Below are positions 1-8,203 of a stretch of 64,000 bases of DNA, piece after piece. The position numbers and the translations under genes were made by a program. The notes beneath the pieces are model-generated. The model worked only from the letters and a program-made list of their open reading frames with translations, was not told where the DNA came from and did not search any database. The first letter of the stretch is position 1; each line of letters starts with the position of its first letter. The stretch comes from RUG11690 sp045616665 (GTDB lineage: Bacteria > Bacteroidota > Bacteroidia > Bacteroidales > WCHB1-69): the NCBI GenBank assembly GCA_045616665.1, contig JAZLHE010000044.1:10754-74753 (forward strand). Reading direction: 5' to 3'.

Positions 1-1
1 C

Positions 2-1132
2 AGTCCTATTGTTTTCGACGATGAGCTTTTCTTCGTTTATACCGTGGCTTCTGCCAATAACATTATTGTGGTGAATGCCAAGGAAAATCGTTATCTGAAG
101 GCAATGTACGGTTTGGATTCCCTGTTCGTTTATCAGGAAATGAATGAAAAACGAGTCAACTATTCGCAATTTAAGACTTGTAATCTTTTGGTTCTGGACC
201 AGCTTCAAAGGATTTCTTCGGGAATGGCCTCTGAAGTGGAAAAATATGTCAACGCAGGTGGAACTTTGCTGGTTTTTCCCGCTGAAGAGATGGATGAGTC
301 GGTCAATGGCTTCTTGGCTCAGTTGGGTGTAGGTCAGTATGGAAAGTTGGTTCAAACCAAGATGAAAGTGGGAAAGGTTAATTTGGAGAGTGTTTATTTC
401 AGCGGAGCGATACAATCTTCTTCCGAAAGAATGACGATGCCAATGTTGACACAGTATTTCCCTATTGTCAGCACTGCCGGTACTACAGCGATGGAAGAGG
501 TAATGTCCTTGGAAAACGGAAGTCCGTTTTTAACTTCTTATCCTTGTGGTCAAGGACGTGTTTTGCTGTCTGCCGTGCCGTTGAGCGACCAGTTTGGTGA
601 TGCCCAGCGCAATGCCATCGTCTTCGTTCCGCTGCATAATGCCGCCATTATGAATGTCAAGCAGAACCGTCTGTATAATGTACTGGGTCGCGATGAGCAA
701 GCGGCAGTACCCAATCAGTACACCTCGGGCGAAAAGGTGTTCTCGCTGAAATCGCAGGACAAATCTATTGATTTTATTCCTGAACAGCGTCCTTTGGGCA
801 ATGAAATTATGTTGTATTTCCATTCACAGATCACAAAATCTGGAATTTATGACGTCTTTTTAGATGATGTGAAGATCACTTCCTTGGCATTCAATTTCAA
901 CAGAAATGAATCCGATTTGGATTATTATGATGCAGGTGATTTGAAGGATTTGGTGGGTGATGATGTGCAGGTTTTGGATGCTCAGACTAAGGATTTATCC
1001 AAGAACATTGCAGATAGTTTTAATGGCATTCCGTTATGGCGTTATTTTGTTTTGTTTGCCTTGTTGTGCATCATCGCGGAAATCTGTGTGTTGCGTTTTT
1101 GGAAAGTTTCCGCTAAAGTCGAAACCAAATAA
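2..1132 (+). CDS. BatA-like membrane protein, 5' end outside the window
   Basis: The frame is open to the left edge, so only the C-terminal 376 residues are visible. The visible part looks like a class-I glutamine-amidotransferase/BatA-type extracytoplasmic domain (a strand followed by a 'NAGGTLLVFP' stretch near residue 90), then a beta-rich stretch, and one membrane helix near residues 350-370 ending in a short basic tail. Bacteroidota encode long proteins with an N-terminal BatA membrane domain, a middle Rossmann-like domain and this kind of C-terminal anchor; their function is not established. The family assignment is inferred from architecture and could be wrong. The next gene starts 50 nt downstream on the same strand. 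Confidence 0.55.
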   Translation, partial: SPIVFDDELFFVYTVASANNIIVVNAKENRYLKAMYGLDSLFVYQEMNEKRVNYSQFKTCNLLVLDQLQRISSGMASEVEKYVNAGGTLLVFPAEEMDESVNGFLAQLGVGQYGKLVQTKMKVGKVNLESVYFSGAIQSSSERMTMPMLTQYFPIVSTAGTTAMEEVMSLENGSPFLTSYPCGQGRVLLSAVPLSDQFGDAQRNAIVFVPLHNAAIMNVKQNRLYNVLGRDEQAAVPNQYTSGEKVFSLKSQDKSIDFIPEQRPLGNEIMLYFHSQITKSGIYDVFLDDVKITSLAFNFNRNESDLDYYDAGDLKDLVGDDVQVLDAQTKDLSKNIADSFNGIPLWRYFVLFALLCIIAEICVLRFWKVSAKVETK

Positions 1133-1182
1133 CCTCATTTGAAAATTAGTGATTAAATTAAGTTAACATATTGATAATTAGT

Positions 1183-2559
1183 ATGAAGAAAATAATTTTA
1201 ACATTATTCTCATTGCTTTGTTTGTGGCAGTTGTCAGCACAGCGTGTGGAAGCGGATTGGGAATCCATCAAGACCAATCATCCCTATCCTCAATGGTTCA
1301 AGGATGCCAAATTGGGCATTTTTATCCATTGGGGTGTTTATTCTGTCCCTTCTTATTGCCATTCGGATGGTTATGCTGAATGGTATTATCGTGGATTGAT
1401 GACCAATGACAGCAATCGTTTGGCATTCCAAAAAAAAAATTATGGAGAAAATTTCCAATACCGTGATTTTGACCGATTGTTCAAAGGGGAGTTGTTCAAT
1501 GCCGATGAATGGGCAGATTTGTTTCAGCGTGCGGGAGCAAAATATGTGATTTTGGTGACAAAACATCACGATGGATATTGTATGTGGGACAGTCGCTATG
1601 CAAAAAATTGGAATAGCGTGGAAGGCGGTCCCAAGCGCAATGTGGTGTCGGAAGTAACGGATGCGGTGCGTGCCAAGGGAATGAAGATGGGCTTTTACTA
1701 TTCTCTGCCAGAATGGACCAATCCTTTGCATATTTGGTATGAAGACCCTAATGATTCCATTGGAAAATATGTGGAACAACATATGATTCCACAGTTCAAA
1801 GAGCTGGTGTCTCGCTATAAACCCTCTTTGATTTTTGCAGATGGTGAATGGTTTAATTCTGCAGAGCAGTGGCACGCCAAGGAGTTGATTGCCTGGTATT
1901 ACAATTTGGTCGGTTCAGAGGCTATTGTCAATGACCGTTGGGGTAGTGGAGCAGATTATGGTTTCAAAACCCCCGAGTATAAAGGTGCCATTATGGACAC
2001 GACACGTCCGTGGGCGGAATGTCGTGGTCTGGGACGTTCGTTTGCGCTAAATCGTGGTGAACCTATTGAAAATTACCTGACTTCTGATCAGCTGATTCGG
2101 CATTTTGTAAAGTTGGTGGCTGCCGGTGGCGGTATGACGTTGAATGTCGGACCAGCCGCGGATGGACAGATTCCGCTTTTACAGCAAGAACGTTTGTTGG
2201 ATTTGGGTAATTGGTTGGAAATCAACGGTGAAGCTATATATGGATCAAGACCTTATCAAAAAATGTATGAGAGTCGTGAAGTACAGGTTCAGGATGCGGA
2301 TACCGTTAGAACCGTGTCAGAACCTTACGTTTGTTACACCACTCAGTTCGACGCATTGTATGCCATTGCTATGGAATATCCTGATGACCAGTTGGTTTTG
2401 AATATTCCTTCTCCTGCAAAAAATGCTAAAGTCGTTTTATTGGGTTGCGACAAGCAGTTGCGCTGGAAATACAAGAACCATCAGATGATTATTGATACAA
2501 AGCCATTGAAGTATAGTGATTTGCATAGCACCGCTGCTTGGGTATTTAAAATATTTTGA
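1183..2559 (+). CDS. Secreted alpha-L-fucosidase, GH29
   Basis: 458 residues beginning with a clear signal peptide (MKKIILTLFSLLCLWQLSAQ). GH29 hallmarks are present: 'GIFIHWGVYSVPSY' near the N terminus, 'KHHDGYCMWDS' in the middle, and 'FADGEW' with the probable nucleophile Asp220. The enzyme would remove alpha-L-fucose from glycans such as mucin or plant polysaccharides, in the periplasm or at the cell surface. The ATG at 1183 is preferred to a TTG 12 nt upstream because it puts the signal peptide right at the start. The general acid residue cannot be assigned by eye. No SusC/D pair is adjacent, so this is not an obvious polysaccharide utilisation locus. Confidence 0.9.
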   Translation: MKKIILTLFSLLCLWQLSAQRVEADWESIKTNHPYPQWFKDAKLGIFIHWGVYSVPSYCHSDGYAEWYYRGLMTNDSNRLAFQKKNYGENFQYRDFDRLFKGELFNADEWADLFQRAGAKYVILVTKHHDGYCMWDSRYAKNWNSVEGGPKRNVVSEVTDAVRAKGMKMGFYYSLPEWTNPLHIWYEDPNDSIGKYVEQHMIPQFKELVSRYKPSLIFADGEWFNSAEQWHAKELIAWYYNLVGSEAIVNDRWGSGADYGFKTPEYKGAIMDTTRPWAECRGLGRSFALNRGEPIENYLTSDQLIRHFVKLVAAGGGMTLNVGPAADGQIPLLQQERLLDLGNWLEINGEAIYGSRPYQKMYESREVQVQDADTVRTVSEPYVCYTTQFDALYAIAMEYPDDQLVLNIPSPAKNAKVVLLGCDKQLRWKYKNHQMIIDTKPLKYSDLHSTAAWVFKIF

Positions 2560-2580
2560 CCAGAAAATATTCCCCTTAAA

Positions 2581-3855
2581 TCACGGTTTCAAACAGGCAA
2601 TAGGTACAACAAAAATTCCGTCTTTTCGTTGATAGGCGTATTGACCAACGGCAGTGACAATCATACAAAAGGCCGGTTCATTCATTCGTTGGGTATCAAT
2701 GATTGACTTCAAGGAGTTGATGGAATGGGCGGCTTCCTCAATTTTGGTGTTACCGCCCAATTTGATTTCAATTAAGGCGTATTGTCCGTTGCGGCGGTGC
2801 AGTACTGTGTCGCATTCCAGTCCGTTGCTGTCGCGGTAATGATACAGTTTGCCATCTAATTTGTCGGCATAGACTCTTAGGTCGCGTACGGCCAAGTTCT
2901 CAAAAAACATACCGCAGGCTTTGAGGTCGTTTTTCAAGTCGTTAGGACCAATGCCTAAAGCAGCCGTGGCAATGCTGGGATCCATAAAATATCTATTGTC
3001 AGATGTGCGAATGATGGTTTTACTGCGAAGATTGGGGTTCCAGGAGGGCATATCCTCAATGGTGAATAATTTTTTTAAGGCATCTACGTAGTCTTTAACT
3101 GTTTCATCAGAAATATTTTGATTGTCATTGCTCTTGATATCTTGGCAAATGGTGCTGTATGGCACTTGGTGTCCTAAATTTCGTGCATAGGAATGTAAGA
3201 TCAGCTTTGCACGTTCCGGACTTCTACGCGTATTGTCAACCCGCTTTATATCTACTTCTGTAATTGCGTCGTAGTAGTCCAATGCTTGGTCCAATGCAAT
3301 TTTTTCGGACAAGAATGTGGCAGACGGCCATCCGCCACGGCAGATTAAAAAGGTAATGGCATCCAAGTCCAATTCGTTGGGAATGACATCAATGTCGCAT
3401 CCGTCAAATAAGTCGCCTAAACTGACTTTTCCATTAGATTCTCCTGATTCAAAAAGACTCATTGTGCGCATTTTAAGGCGACTGATTCGGCCAGTTCCGC
3501 TGTGGACGGTTTTATAGGCTTCGGGCAAAACCGAAGATCCGGTTAGGATGAATTGTCCAGGATCACCCCGTTCATCCACTTCACTTCGTATCATATCCCA
3601 AATTTCCGGAATGGTTTGCCATTCGTCAAATAAGCGCGGAACGGCTCCAAGTAGAATTTGTTCCGGGGCAACGTCTAAAGCATCAAGAGTATTTAGTAAA
3701 ACAGAAGTTTTGCCTAACATCAAGGTGCTTTTGGCTATCCGTTTGGCCGTGGTAGTTTTGCCGCACCATTTGGGTCCGTCTATCAATACGGCGCCTTTCC
3801 CTTCCAATTTTCGCAGTAGCATTTCGTCGGAAATTCGATACTTGTATGCTTTCAT
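2581..3855 (-). CDS. AAA ATPase with DUF4143 C-terminal domain
   Basis: 424 residues. The N-terminal AAA_14-type P-loop has Walker A 'GPKWCGKTTT' (residues 27-36) and a 'FILTGSS' sensor stretch. The C-terminal DUF4143 region contains 'ECDTVLHRRNGQYALIEIK', an aspartate followed by E-x-K as in PD-(D/E)XK nucleases. Proteins of this family are abundant, often multi-copy and functionally unassigned in Bacteroidota. It converges on the fucosidase gene with 21 nt between them. A long degenerate repeat array lies directly upstream of its promoter. Start: an ATG 24 nt downstream of the -7 box. The gene stands alone with no operon partner. Confidence 0.85.
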   Translation of the reverse strand: MKAYKYRISDEMLLRKLEGKGAVLIDGPKWCGKTTTAKRIAKSTLMLGKTSVLLNTLDALDVAPEQILLGAVPRLFDEWQTIPEIWDMIRSEVDERGDPGQFILTGSSVLPEAYKTVHSGTGRISRLKMRTMSLFESGESNGKVSLGDLFDGCDIDVIPNELDLDAITFLICRGGWPSATFLSEKIALDQALDYYDAITEVDIKRVDNTRRSPERAKLILHSYARNLGHQVPYSTICQDIKSNDNQNISDETVKDYVDALKKLFTIEDMPSWNPNLRSKTIIRTSDNRYFMDPSIATAALGIGPNDLKNDLKACGMFFENLAVRDLRVYADKLDGKLYHYRDSNGLECDTVLHRRNGQYALIEIKLGGNTKIEEAAHSINSLKSIIDTQRMNEPAFCMIVTAVGQYAYQRKDGIFVVPIACLKP

Positions 3856-3878
3856 TTTCTTGATGATTTAAAATTTCT

Positions 3879-3887
3879 GCAAAAGTA
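3879..3887 (-). promoter_or_regulatory. -7 promoter box of the DUF4143 ATPase gene
   Basis: On the minus strand this reads TACTTTTGC, a match to the Bacteroidota TAnnTTTG element. It places transcription start about 15 nt before the ATPase ATG, with the repeat array immediately upstream. Confidence 0.6.
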
Positions 3888-3919
3888 CTAAAAATAAATG
3901 ATATAAATGATAAAATAAA

Positions 3920-4196
3920 TAAATTTTCGGTAATTTATAGATGTTTTATTCGGTAAATTGTAGAGATTACATTCGGTAAAATATAGTAGATTTGTTTGGT
4001 AAATTGTAGCGTATTTAGTCGTTAAATTATAGCAATTACATTCGGTAAAACATAGTGAATTTATTCGGTAAATTGTAGCGTGTTTATTCGGTAAATTATA
4101 GCGATTACATTCGGTTAAATATAGTGAATTTATTCGGTGAAATATAGTGAATTTATTCGGTAAATTGTCGTTTTGTTGTTTGGTAAATTGTACCTG
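3920..4196. repeat. Degenerate tandem repeat array, about 12 units of 20-24 bp
   Basis: Read on the plus strand, the unit is roughly TTTATTCGGTAAATTGTAG. The core TCGGTAAA recurs about every 20-24 bp with single-base variants (TTGGTAAA, TCGGTTAA, TCGGTGAA). Units abut without unique spacers. The only long open frame across it (3888-4292, minus) is the repeat translated and is not a credible gene. Together with its flanks this fills the 550-bp gap between the ATPase and the glycosyltransferase; nothing else is seen in the gap. Confidence 0.85.
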
Positions 4197-4409
4197 GCGA
4201 TTTAAAGAAATCGTATCGAAAAGTTGTCTAAAGATTAAGCCGATAGAGAGTTGTTCGCTTAGAAAGTCCACTGTCAGCAGCGGTAAAATCAATTGTCGTT
4301 CTTCGTGAAATGCAATGGCTTAGAACGATAAAAGTCCCTCGCACTTGTCTTATGCCTTATATTCTTTGCTCTTTCAAGTTTTGCAAGTGACACATCACGG
4401 GAATGCCGT

Positions 4410-5135
4410 TTATTTTAAATATTTTTTGGAAAAGATGTTGTATTTCAAAATGCAGTAAATGGCTCGAAATCCGTCTTTCCATCCAATTTTTTTGCCTTCT
4501 TCGTAAGTTCTACCATAATAGGAAATCCCTACTTCGTAAATTCTAATTCCTTTGAAACGTGCGATTTTTGCCGTTACTTCCGGTTCAAAACCGAATCTGT
4601 TTTCCTGAAAATAGATGCTTTTGATAATGTCGGCGCGAAATAACTTGTAGCAGGTTTCCATATCGGTGAGGTTCAGATTGGAAAACATATTGGAGAGAAA
4701 AGTGAGGAAACGGTTGCCGTGAGAATGCCAGAAAAAGAGAATGCGATGGGCATTTCCACCCAGATAGCGCGAACCGTAAACCACATCGGCAAATCCGTCA
4801 ACGACTGGCTTGAGTAACAAGTTGTATTCCTCTGGATCGTATTCAAGGTCGGCATCTTGCACGATAACGTAGTCACCGGTGGCTTCATTGAAACCACGGT
4901 GCAGTGCCGCCCCTTTCCCCATATTGCGTGCTTGTTCGTAATAATGCATTTCGACATCCTGATGAGCGGAAATGTAGTCGGCAATGACTTGCTTGGATTG
5001 GTCTTTTGAACCGTCATCCACCAAGATTATCTCTTTGGTAAAGCCATCTATTAGGTTGACAGCTAATATTTTATCAAGTATTAGGTGGATGGTTTTTTCT
5101 TCATTGTAAACAGGAATGACGATGGATAATTTCAT
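4410..5135 (-). CDS. GT2 glycosyltransferase, polyprenyl-phosphate sugar synthase-like
   Basis: 241 residues opening with 'MKLSIVIPVYNEEKTI', the GT-A start of family 2. It has 'LVDDGSKDQS' and a DxD-like 'QDADLEYDP' for nucleotide-sugar and metal binding, and no C-terminal membrane helices. It resembles the dolichyl-phosphate mannose synthase (DPM1) subgroup, which loads a sugar onto a lipid carrier on the inner face of the membrane; donor and acceptor cannot be told. The ATG at 5135 is used because the in-frame TTG at 5144 adds only three residues and the family starts at MKLS. It is divergent from tRNA-Pro. Confidence 0.88.
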   Translation of the reverse strand: MKLSIVIPVYNEEKTIHLILDKILAVNLIDGFTKEIILVDDGSKDQSKQVIADYISAHQDVEMHYYEQARNMGKGAALHRGFNEATGDYVIVQDADLEYDPEEYNLLLKPVVDGFADVVYGSRYLGGNAHRILFFWHSHGNRFLTFLSNMFSNLNLTDMETCYKLFRADIIKSIYFQENRFGFEPEVTAKIARFKGIRIYEVGISYYGRTYEEGKKIGWKDGFRAIYCILKYNIFSKKYLK

Positions 5136-5152
5136 AAAAAGCAATTTGTGGA

Positions 5153-5160
5153 CAAAGGTA
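5153..5160 (-). promoter_or_regulatory. -7 promoter box of the GT2 gene
   Basis: Minus-strand TACCTTTG, 17 nt before the ATG at 5135, matching TAnnTTTG. Confidence 0.5.
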
Positions 5161-5173
5161 CGAATATTTTTTG

Positions 5174-5182
5174 TATTTTTGC
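5174..5182 (+). promoter_or_regulatory. -7 promoter box of tRNA-Pro
   Basis: TATTTTTGC, 29 nt before the mature tRNA 5' end. Confidence 0.6.
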
Positions 5183-5210
5183 AGCGTCATTTGCGAACGT
5201 AAATGCTTTT

Positions 5211-5283
5211 CGGGGTGTAGCGCAGTTGGTAGCGCGCTACGTTCGGGACGTAGAGGCCGCAAGTTCGAGTCTTGTCACCCCGA
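5211..5283 (+). tRNA. tRNA-Pro (anticodon CGG)
   Basis: A 73-nt cloverleaf. The acceptor stem CGGGGTG pairs with CACCCCG, followed by discriminator A. The anticodon stem CTACG/CGTAG closes the loop TTCGGGA, giving anticodon CGG, which reads CCG. The T arm contains GTTCGAGT. CCA is not encoded. A strong hairpin terminator follows. Confidence 0.95.
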
Positions 5284-5290
5284 CAAGCAA

Positions 5291-5318
5291 AAAAGGGAAG
5301 GTTCAAACCTTCCCTTTT
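5291..5318. terminator. Bidirectional terminator between tRNA-Pro and hbd
   Basis: A perfect inverted repeat with 13-nt arms (AAAAGGGAAGGTT and its complement) around CA. T-runs on both strands let it serve both converging transcripts. Confidence 0.85.
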
Positions 5319-5322
5319 TATA

Positions 5323-6159
5323 TTAGTATTTGTAGAAGCCTTCGCCAGTTTTTCTACCGAGCAAACCGGCACGGACCATCTTTCTCAACAGGGGATGCGG
5401 ACGGTATTTTGGATCGCCAAATTCATTGTAAAGAACTTCCATAATCGCCAAGTTGACATCGTTGCCGATAAGGTCTGCCAATGCCAATGGACCCATTGGG
5501 TGGTTGGCCCCTAACATCATACATTTGTCAATGTCTTCGGCAGAAGCAATGCCATCAGCCAAGATGCCAACGGCTTCGTTAATCATAGGAATTAAGATGC
5601 GGTTTACGACAAAACCAGGAGCTTCGTTGACCAAAACGGGAGTCTTGCCGATTGAAGTGGCCAAATCGACGATTTGCTTGCAAACGTCTTCTGAAGTAAC
5701 TTGGCCTTTGATCACTTCAACCAATGCCATACGGTCGGCTGGATTGAAGAAGTGCATACCGATGAACTGGCTTGGACGAGAAGTGCAAGCTGCGATTTCG
5801 GTGATAGATAAAGAAGAAGAGTTGGTGGCGAAAATGGTTTCGGCTTTGCAAATCTTGTCTAATTCGGTGAAAACATCCTTTTTCAACTGCATATCTTCAA
5901 CAGCCGCTTCGATAACTAAATCGGCATCAGCAAAAGCAGCATAGTCGGTTGTCGTGGTGATGTTTTTCATGATGGCATCAACGGCGTCTTGGGTAAGTTT
6001 GCCTTTTTCAACCAATTTTGCGTATCCTTTTGCAAAAGAAGCCATTGCTTTGTCCAAGCTGGCTTGTGTTCTACTTTTCATAACAACGGGCATTTTGGCG
6101 GCGAAAGCCTTTACGATACCTTTTGCCATAGTTCCGGTTCCAATAACACAGATTTTCAT
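5323..6159 (-). CDS. hbd: 3-hydroxybutyryl-CoA dehydrogenase
   Basis: 278 residues, the usual length of the short Hbd form. An NAD-binding Rossmann start 'CVIGTGTMAKGI' carries the GxGxxx loop, 'ATNSSSLSI' is conserved, and the catalytic histidine lies in 'GMHFFNPADRM'. A C-terminal helical domain follows ('GANHPMGPLALADLIGND'). It interconverts acetoacetyl-CoA and 3-hydroxybutyryl-CoA in the cytoplasm. It lies 119 nt behind a crotonase on the same strand, so the pair covers two consecutive steps to crotonyl-CoA. Thiolase and butyryl-CoA dehydrogenase are not in the window. Confidence 0.93.
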   Translation of the reverse strand: MKICVIGTGTMAKGIVKAFAAKMPVVMKSRTQASLDKAMASFAKGYAKLVEKGKLTQDAVDAIMKNITTTTDYAAFADADLVIEAAVEDMQLKKDVFTELDKICKAETIFATNSSSLSITEIAACTSRPSQFIGMHFFNPADRMALVEVIKGQVTSEDVCKQIVDLATSIGKTPVLVNEAPGFVVNRILIPMINEAVGILADGIASAEDIDKCMMLGANHPMGPLALADLIGNDVNLAIMEVLYNEFGDPKYRPHPLLRKMVRAGLLGRKTGEGFYKY

Positions 6160-6278
6160 AGTAATATATTTTTTAAGGTTGTAATTAATATTTGTGATAA
6201 GTTTATAAATGATTGTCTTTTCAGTGTTTTATTTTGAATAATAAACTGAATTCTCTTTTCGGTCTGCCTTTTGCAGTA

Positions 6279-7055
6279 TTATTCATTAATAAATTCGGCT
6301 GGACGTTTGGTAAGGAAGGCTGTCATTCCTTCTTTCTGGTCTTTGGTGGCAAAGCATTGTCCGAACATTTTATTTTCGTATGCGATGGCGTCGTCGGCAT
6401 TGAGGTCATATTCGGCATTGATACATTGTTTGGCATATTTGATGGCGATTGGTGCCATTGCACAAATTTTACCTGCCATCGTTTGGGCGGCCGTCATCAG
6501 TTCTTCGCGAGGATAAACGGCATTTACCAAACCAATGCGCAAGGCTTCATCTGCGCGGATGGCTTTGCCCGTGTAAATCATTTCCTTGGCATAGCCCATT
6601 CCTACCAATTTGGCTAAACGGTAAGTGCCTGAAAAACCTGGAATAATGCCCAAACCAACTTCTGGTTGGCCGAACTTGGCATTGTCGGAACAGATCCGGA
6701 TGTCACAAGCCATAGCCAGTTCGCAGCCGCCACCCAGGGCAAATCCATTAACAGCAGCAATGACGGGAATGGGTAAGGTTTCGATTTTACGGAACACTTG
6801 CGCACCCAAACGACCAAAATTTTCGCCTTCCGAGGCATTAAGATTTTGCATTTCACTGATGTCGGCCCCTGCCACAAACGATTTTTCGCCATCTCCCGTG
6901 ATGATTAAAACTTTAATTTGTGAATCGATATGATCAACGAAATCACCCAATTCTCTCAAAATGGTGGAATTAAGTGCGTTTAATGACTTTGGCGCAGAAA
7001 TAGTGAGCGTGCAAATCTCCTTTTCCGTATTGATTTTTAAAAAATTATATTCCAT
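6279..7055 (-). CDS. Enoyl-CoA hydratase / crotonase
   Basis: 258 residues of the crotonase fold. 'AGADISEM' forms part of the CoA-ester oxyanion hole, 'GFALGGGCELAMACDI' carries the first catalytic Glu, and 'QPEVGLGIIPG' carries the second, as in hydratases. It would hydrate crotonyl-CoA to 3-hydroxybutyryl-CoA, feeding the dehydrogenase that follows. The segment after the second Glu reads GFSGTYRL rather than the commoner GAGGTQRL. crt is the likely name, but substrate length is not proven. Confidence 0.9.
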   Translation of the reverse strand: MEYNFLKINTEKEICTLTISAPKSLNALNSTILRELGDFVDHIDSQIKVLIITGDGEKSFVAGADISEMQNLNASEGENFGRLGAQVFRKIETLPIPVIAAVNGFALGGGCELAMACDIRICSDNAKFGQPEVGLGIIPGFSGTYRLAKLVGMGYAKEMIYTGKAIRADEALRIGLVNAVYPREELMTAAQTMAGKICAMAPIAIKYAKQCINAEYDLNADDAIAYENKMFGQCFATKDQKEGMTAFLTKRPAEFINE

Positions 7056-7083
7056 AAAATGATTAGTTTTAAATTTTCAATCT

Positions 7084-7092
7084 GCAAATTTA
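7084..7092 (-). promoter_or_regulatory. -7 promoter box of the crotonase-hbd unit
   Basis: Minus-strand TAAATTTGC, 29 nt before the crotonase ATG, matching TAnnTTTG. Confidence 0.5.
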
Positions 7093-7190
7093 CGCAAAAC
7101 TTTTGGATTATTCATCGACATAAAGAAAAAAATAACTTTAGGCAGATTCAATTAGCAAGCACGACAAAATTACAAAAGAAACACTTCCCG

Positions 7191-7215
7191 GCTGACTTCG
7201 GTCAGCTTTTTTTTT
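7191..7215 (+). terminator. Orphan terminator-like hairpin
   Basis: GCTGAC-TTCG-GTCAGC followed by nine T. It is shaped as a plus-strand intrinsic terminator, but no plus-strand gene ends before it: the upstream gene is divergent. The rest of the 272-bp gap holds only the two flanking promoters. Confidence 0.6.
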
Positions 7216-7298
7216 CTTCTTTTTTATAACTTTCTTAGTTGAACTTATGAAGGAATATGTCATAACAGGACGAAAAGGGATAATTCCGAAAAAAATTG

Positions 7299-7307
7299 TA
7301 TTTTTGC
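7299..7307 (+). promoter_or_regulatory. -7 promoter box of the nucleotidyltransferase gene
   Basis: TATTTTTGC. It lies downstream of an in-frame ATG at 7247 and so decides for the start at 7328. Confidence 0.65.
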
Positions 7308-7327
7308 AAATTAAACTTATAAAAGTT

Positions 7328-8200
7328 ATGAAACCGACTTTATTGATACTTGCTGCCGGAATGGGCAGCCGATACGGAGGATTGAAACAATTGGACCATC
7401 TCGGGTCCAACGGAGAAACCATTATGGACTATTCGGTCAGCGATGCCATAGCGGCAGGTTATGGCAAGGTGGTTTTCGTCATCCGAAAAAGTATGGAAGA
7501 TGATTTTAAGAAGTTTATTCTCAGCAAATACTGCGACAAAATAGCCACGGACTATGTCTTTCAGGAATTGGATGCTTTGCCAGATGGATTTTCGGTTAAC
7601 CCGGAACGTGTAAAGCCGTACGGTACCGCACACGCTATCCTGATGGCAAAAGATGCCATCCACGAACCGTTTACTGTTATTAATGCGGACGATTTTTATG
7701 GTAAAAACAGCTTTAGGACGATGTCCCAATTTTTACTGCAAAAGCAAGATTGCGATCGTCCACAATTTTCAATGGTGGGTTACCAACTTCGCAATACGCT
7801 GTCAGAACACGGATCGGTTTCGCGCGGGGTTTGCCAAACCGACAATCAGCATAATTTGATAGGCATTACCGAAATGACCAAAATCAGTCGTACGGCAAAC
7901 GGTATTCAGAATGTTGACGATAACGGAATCACAGACTTGGCCGAAGATACGATCGTTTCGATGAATTTCTGGGGATTTACCCCCTGTTTTTTCGAATGCC
8001 TTCAGGATATGTTCATCGATTTTCTGAAGAAAAACAATGACAATCCGAAGTCTGAATTTCAGATTCCGACAGTGGTTAACCATTTTTTGCAGAGTAAGAC
8101 AGCGGATATCAAGGTTTTGGTTACCGATGCCCAGTGGTTCGGCGTTACTTATCAGGAAGATCGTCCTCTCGTGGTTGAAAAATTAAAAAATCTCCGATAG
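7328..8200 (+). CDS. Sugar-nucleotidyltransferase family protein
   Basis: 290 residues. The N-terminal nucleotidyltransferase signature 'LLILAAGMGSRYGGLKQ' (G-x-G-x-R followed by K) is followed by the substrate loop and 'VINADDFYG', whose Asp normally binds metal. Such enzymes couple NTP to a sugar phosphate, though this subgroup, common in Bacteroidota, has no assigned substrate. The ATG at 7328 is chosen because the promoter box sits between it and the upstream ATG. truA follows after 3 nt, so the two are surely co-transcribed. Confidence 0.85.
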   Translation: MKPTLLILAAGMGSRYGGLKQLDHLGSNGETIMDYSVSDAIAAGYGKVVFVIRKSMEDDFKKFILSKYCDKIATDYVFQELDALPDGFSVNPERVKPYGTAHAILMAKDAIHEPFTVINADDFYGKNSFRTMSQFLLQKQDCDRPQFSMVGYQLRNTLSEHGSVSRGVCQTDNQHNLIGITEMTKISRTANGIQNVDDNGITDLAEDTIVSMNFWGFTPCFFECLQDMFIDFLKKNNDNPKSEFQIPTVVNHFLQSKTADIKVLVTDAQWFGVTYQEDRPLVVEKLKNLR

Positions 8201-8203
8201 TCG

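Noticed and set aside
3920..4196. CRISPR array
   Set aside because: Units abut with no unique spacers, lengths vary, and no cas gene is near.
3888..4292. Open frame of 134 residues on the minus strand
   Set aside because: It is the repeat array translated; the peptide is itself repetitive and covers the upstream region of the ATPase.
5148..5444. 98-residue plus-strand frame
   Set aside because: It runs through tRNA-Pro and the terminator and into hbd antisense.
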